A stretch of 9,097 nt of DNA, taken from UBA6164 sp045107135. Its GTDB lineage: Bacteria; Patescibacteriota; Gracilibacteria; BD1-5; UBA6164. Below, piece by piece: positions 7,423 to 9,097 of this stretch; the stretch's first letter is position 1; each line of letters starts with the position of its first letter. The stretch is taken from positions 1 through 9,097 of the forward strand of contig JASFZI010000110.1 of assembly GCA_045107135.1 (NCBI GenBank), written 5' to 3'. The translations under genes and the position numbers were made by a program. Below the pieces are notes generated by a model, which worked only from the letters and a program-made list of their open reading frames with translations, was not told the origin of the DNA and did not search any database.

Positions 7423-8012
7423 GTAAAAAAATAGCCTTTTTTGACTTTGACAGAACTATTACAACAGATGATAGTTTACTTAAGTTTATAAGGTTTGTTG
7501 TGGGGGATAGCAAGTTCCTTCTTGGACTTATTTTTCTTTCCCCTATTCTTGTAACTTATAAACTTAAGTTGATTCCAAATTATAAAGCAAAACAAAAAAT
7601 GCTTTCATGGTTTTTTAAAGGTTATGATATTCAAGAATTTTTGGAAGTTGCAAATAAATATTCTTTAAATCATATTGATAATATAATACGACAAGAAGCT
7701 ATGAAAAAAATACAATGGCATCAACAGCAAGGCGATAAGATTGTAATTGTTTCTGCTTCAATCAAATGTTGGCTTCAGCCATGGTGCGATAAACATGGAA
7801 TTGACCTTATAGCAACTGAGTTAGAGTTTAGGGATAAAAAAGTATCAGGTCTATTAAAAACAAAAAATTGTTATGGAAAAGAAAAAGTGAAGCGAATTAA
7901 AGAAAAATATGATTTATCTACTTTTGATTATATTTATTCTTATGGAGATAGTAGGGGTGATAAAGAAATGCTTGAATTAGCTAATGAAAAATATTATAAA
8001 CCATTTCGCTAA
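7419..8012 (+). CDS. HAD-IB family phosphatase, possible polyprenylphosphoryl-5-phosphoribose phosphatase
   Basis: The 197 residues form a complete HAD-IB hydrolase. Motif I is FFDFDRT with nucleophile D9 and general acid/base D11; motif II is S112 in VIVSAS; motif III is K154 in CYGKEKV; motif IV is GDSRGD with D177 and D181 for Mg2+. A helical cap lies between residues about 17 and 97, as in phosphoserine-phosphatase relatives. LSPILVTYKLKLIPNYKAK and a KYYKPFR ending are typical of the group I know as HAD-IB hyp1. In D-arabinofuranose pathways the 5'-phosphate of polyprenylphosphoryl-5-phosphoribose must be removed before DprE1 acts, and HAD or other phosphatases are found beside dprE genes. 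That role fits here because the gene is translationally coupled (ATGA) to the DprE2-like gene. Phosphatase family is sure; the substrate is inferred from position. The cap contains a hydrophobic stretch (32-50) that may touch the membrane. Confidence 0.82.
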   Translation: MSKKIAFFDFDRTITTDDSLLKFIRFVVGDSKFLLGLIFLSPILVTYKLKLIPNYKAKQKMLSWFFKGYDIQEFLEVANKYSLNHIDNIIRQEAMKKIQWHQQQGDKIVIVSASIKCWLQPWCDKHGIDLIATELEFRDKKVSGLLKTKNCYGKEKVKRIKEKYDLSTFDYIYSYGDSRGDKEMLELANEKYYKPFR

Positions 8013-8962
8013 TGATATATTTAACTCATCGTAAAATAAAATATTTTATTTTTTCAATTTTATTTTTTTTAAGCTTATATATCATCGCATTCTTGTATGC
8101 TATAGATTTGGGTGATATTTATAATAAAGTAAAAAATATTCCTTTGCATGTTTATTTGATATTGATATTGATATCATTGGTGAATTATTTAACTCGTTTT
8201 GCAAGATGGCTTTATTTTGTCTTACCTTTAAAATCTAATATTTCAATAATCCAACATCTTCTTATCTATTTGAGTGGATTTGCTTTGACTACAACACCTG
8301 GAAAATCAGGAGAGATGATAAGGTCCGTTTTATTGGCTTCTTTTAAAATTAAATATTCTCAGAGCCTTGCTGCTTTTATTTCAGAGCGTTTTCTAGATGT
8401 TATTGCTGTAGCAATATTAGCCACAACATTGTCCACTTATTATTTTTCAAAATATCAGCTTTGGATGTTATTTGGAGTATTGTTTCTGTTTATTATTTTT
8501 TTTATATTTCGGTCTGATTTTTTAGAGATGATTATTCAAAAAAGTATTAAACATCAATCTAAACATTCTCTAATGCTTTTTCAGAAAAGTGTTAAAAATA
8601 ATCTTTCTAATAAGTCATTGAAAGTTGTTCTTCCTCTGAGTTTTTTTGCTTGGGGAATTCAAAGTATTAGTCTTGTTGTTTTGGTAAATACACTGGGCTT
8701 CTCTGCTAATATTTTTCTTGTTATGGGGATTTATAATATTAGTATATTGGCAGGAGCTCTCTCATTTATCCCAGGAGGTGTAGGTGCTACTGAAGCAGCT
8801 ATTAGTTATTTATTATATCAACTTGGAATGGATTTATCATTGGCGATTGTAGCATCAATACTAGTAAGAGGCTTAACCTTATGGTTAGCAGTTTTTGTGG
8901 TGATTTTTTCAATGCTTACTTTTACTGTTTTTGATGCAAAGAATATTAAAGGTAGCATATGA
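8012..8962 (+). CDS. UPF0104 / lysylphosphatidylglycerol-synthase-TM-type membrane protein
   Basis: The 316 residues have about eight membrane helices and the signatures of PF03706: RFARWL (62-67), LTTTPGKSGEMIR (92-104), ISERFLDV (123-130), and IPGGVGATEAAISYLL (253-268) followed by RGLTLWLAV (286-294). This is the membrane half of MprF, without the aminoacyl-transferase domain. In MprF this half moves lipids across the membrane, and stand-alone members often sit in glycan loci. Here it could flip a polyprenyl-linked sugar made by the neighbouring DprE genes, or serve another glycolipid. The start overlaps the stop of the phosphatase gene by one base (TAATG). No Shine-Dalgarno sequence precedes it, so translation probably depends on termination and restart. 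It overlaps the next gene by ATGA. Family is confident; cargo unknown. Confidence 0.83.
   Translation: MIYLTHRKIKYFIFSILFFLSLYIIAFLYAIDLGDIYNKVKNIPLHVYLILILISLVNYLTRFARWLYFVLPLKSNISIIQHLLIYLSGFALTTTPGKSGEMIRSVLLASFKIKYSQSLAAFISERFLDVIAVAILATTLSTYYFSKYQLWMLFGVLFLFIIFFIFRSDFLEMIIQKSIKHQSKHSLMLFQKSVKNNLSNKSLKVVLPLSFFAWGIQSISLVVLVNTLGFSANIFLVMGIYNISILAGALSFIPGGVGATEAAISYLLYQLGMDLSLAIVASILVRGLTLWLAVFVVIFSMLTFTVFDAKNIKGSI
8156..8173 (+). repeat. Short tandem repeat (TTGATA)x3 inside the UPF0104 gene
   Basis: Three exact copies of the hexamer TTGATA occur in a row, encoding the alternating Leu-Ile of a membrane helix. Gain or loss of a unit would stay in frame. It is probably a by-product of AT-rich coding for hydrophobic residues. 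Confidence 0.6.
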
Positions 8963-9097
8963 AAAAAGTGAGTATATTATTATCAACATTTAATGGATCT
9001 AAATATATTAAGAGACAATTAGATTCGTTATATAAGCAAACGTATCAAGATTTTAATACAATTGTCAGAGATGACAATTCCACAGATAATAGTTTAG
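8959..9097 (+). CDS. Family 2 glycosyltransferase (GT-A fold), N-terminal part, cut by window end
   Basis: The 46 visible codons read MKKVSILLSTFNGSKYIKRQ at the start, then LDSLYKQTYQDF and RDDNSTDNSL. This is the nucleotide-sugar-binding start of a GT2 enzyme: first beta strand and STFNG loop, then a helix, then the strand ending in a DD(N/G)STD motif, whose acids contact the nucleotide. The form resembles alpha-1,3-rhamnosyltransferase-type GT2 proteins of O-antigen and capsule clusters, but too little is visible to name the sugar. AAAGGT lies 5 bases before the ATG, and the start overlaps the upstream stop by 4 bases. It shows that the operon goes on as a surface-glycan locus. The catalytic and acceptor domains lie outside the window. 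Confidence 0.85.
   Translation, partial: MKKVSILLSTFNGSKYIKRQLDSLYKQTYQDFNTIVRDDNSTDNSL

Noticed and set aside
7419..8012. Phosphoserine phosphatase (SerB)
   Set aside because: The HAD-IB motifs are shared, but the KLIPNYKAK cap, the KYYKPFR ending and the coupling to a dprE2-like gene fit the glycan-linked subgroup better.
1..9097. CRISPR arrays, tRNA or rRNA genes, insertion sequences, defence systems
   Set aside because: No repeated spacer-repeat units, cloverleaf sequences, transposase motifs or defence-type domains were seen; the window is filled by nine glycan-related genes.

Overview
The window is AT-rich and coding from end to end. All nine genes are on the + strand, joined by overlaps of 1 to 26 bases or a gap of 1 base. 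Base composition, Shine-Dalgarno sites of the GGAG/AGGA type and protein style suggest a Gram-negative, low-GC bacterium. A member of the Campylobacterota (Arcobacter/Sulfurimonas-like) is my best guess, but no rRNA or taxon-specific marker is present to confirm it.

Layout: the 3' part of a flavin-dependent amine-oxidase-type oxidoreductase (1-1047); a small GtrA-family membrane protein (1037-1447); two large uncharacterised polytopic membrane proteins that look like GT-C-type glycosyltransferases (1444-3087 and 3062-5410); a DprE1-like FAD oxidase (5397-6689); a DprE2-like short-chain reductase (6691-7422); a HAD-IB phosphatase (7419-8012); a UPF0104/LPG-synthase-TM-type membrane protein (8012-8962); and the first 46 codons of a family 2 glycosyltransferase (8959-9097), cut by the window edge.

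The core is a polyprenyl-phosphate pentose module. In Mycobacterium tuberculosis, DprE1 and DprE2 together epimerise decaprenylphosphoryl-ribose to decaprenylphosphoryl-arabinose, the donor for arabinofuranose in the cell wall, and a GtrA-family gene (Rv3789) sits directly before them. Here the same three families occur in the same order, with two large membrane proteins inserted between GtrA and DprE1 and a HAD phosphatase directly after DprE2. The phosphatase could supply the missing 5'-dephosphorylation step. The UbiA-type prenyltransferase that starts the pathway is not in the window.

The simplest reading is a surface-glycan locus that makes a lipid-linked D-arabinofuranose (or related pentofuranose), moves it across the inner membrane through GtrA and/or the UPF0104 protein, and transfers it in the periplasm with one or both large membrane proteins. 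The acceptor cannot be told from the sequence. No promoter, terminator, RNA gene, CRISPR array or mobile element is seen, and no stretch without a gene is longer than 1 base.
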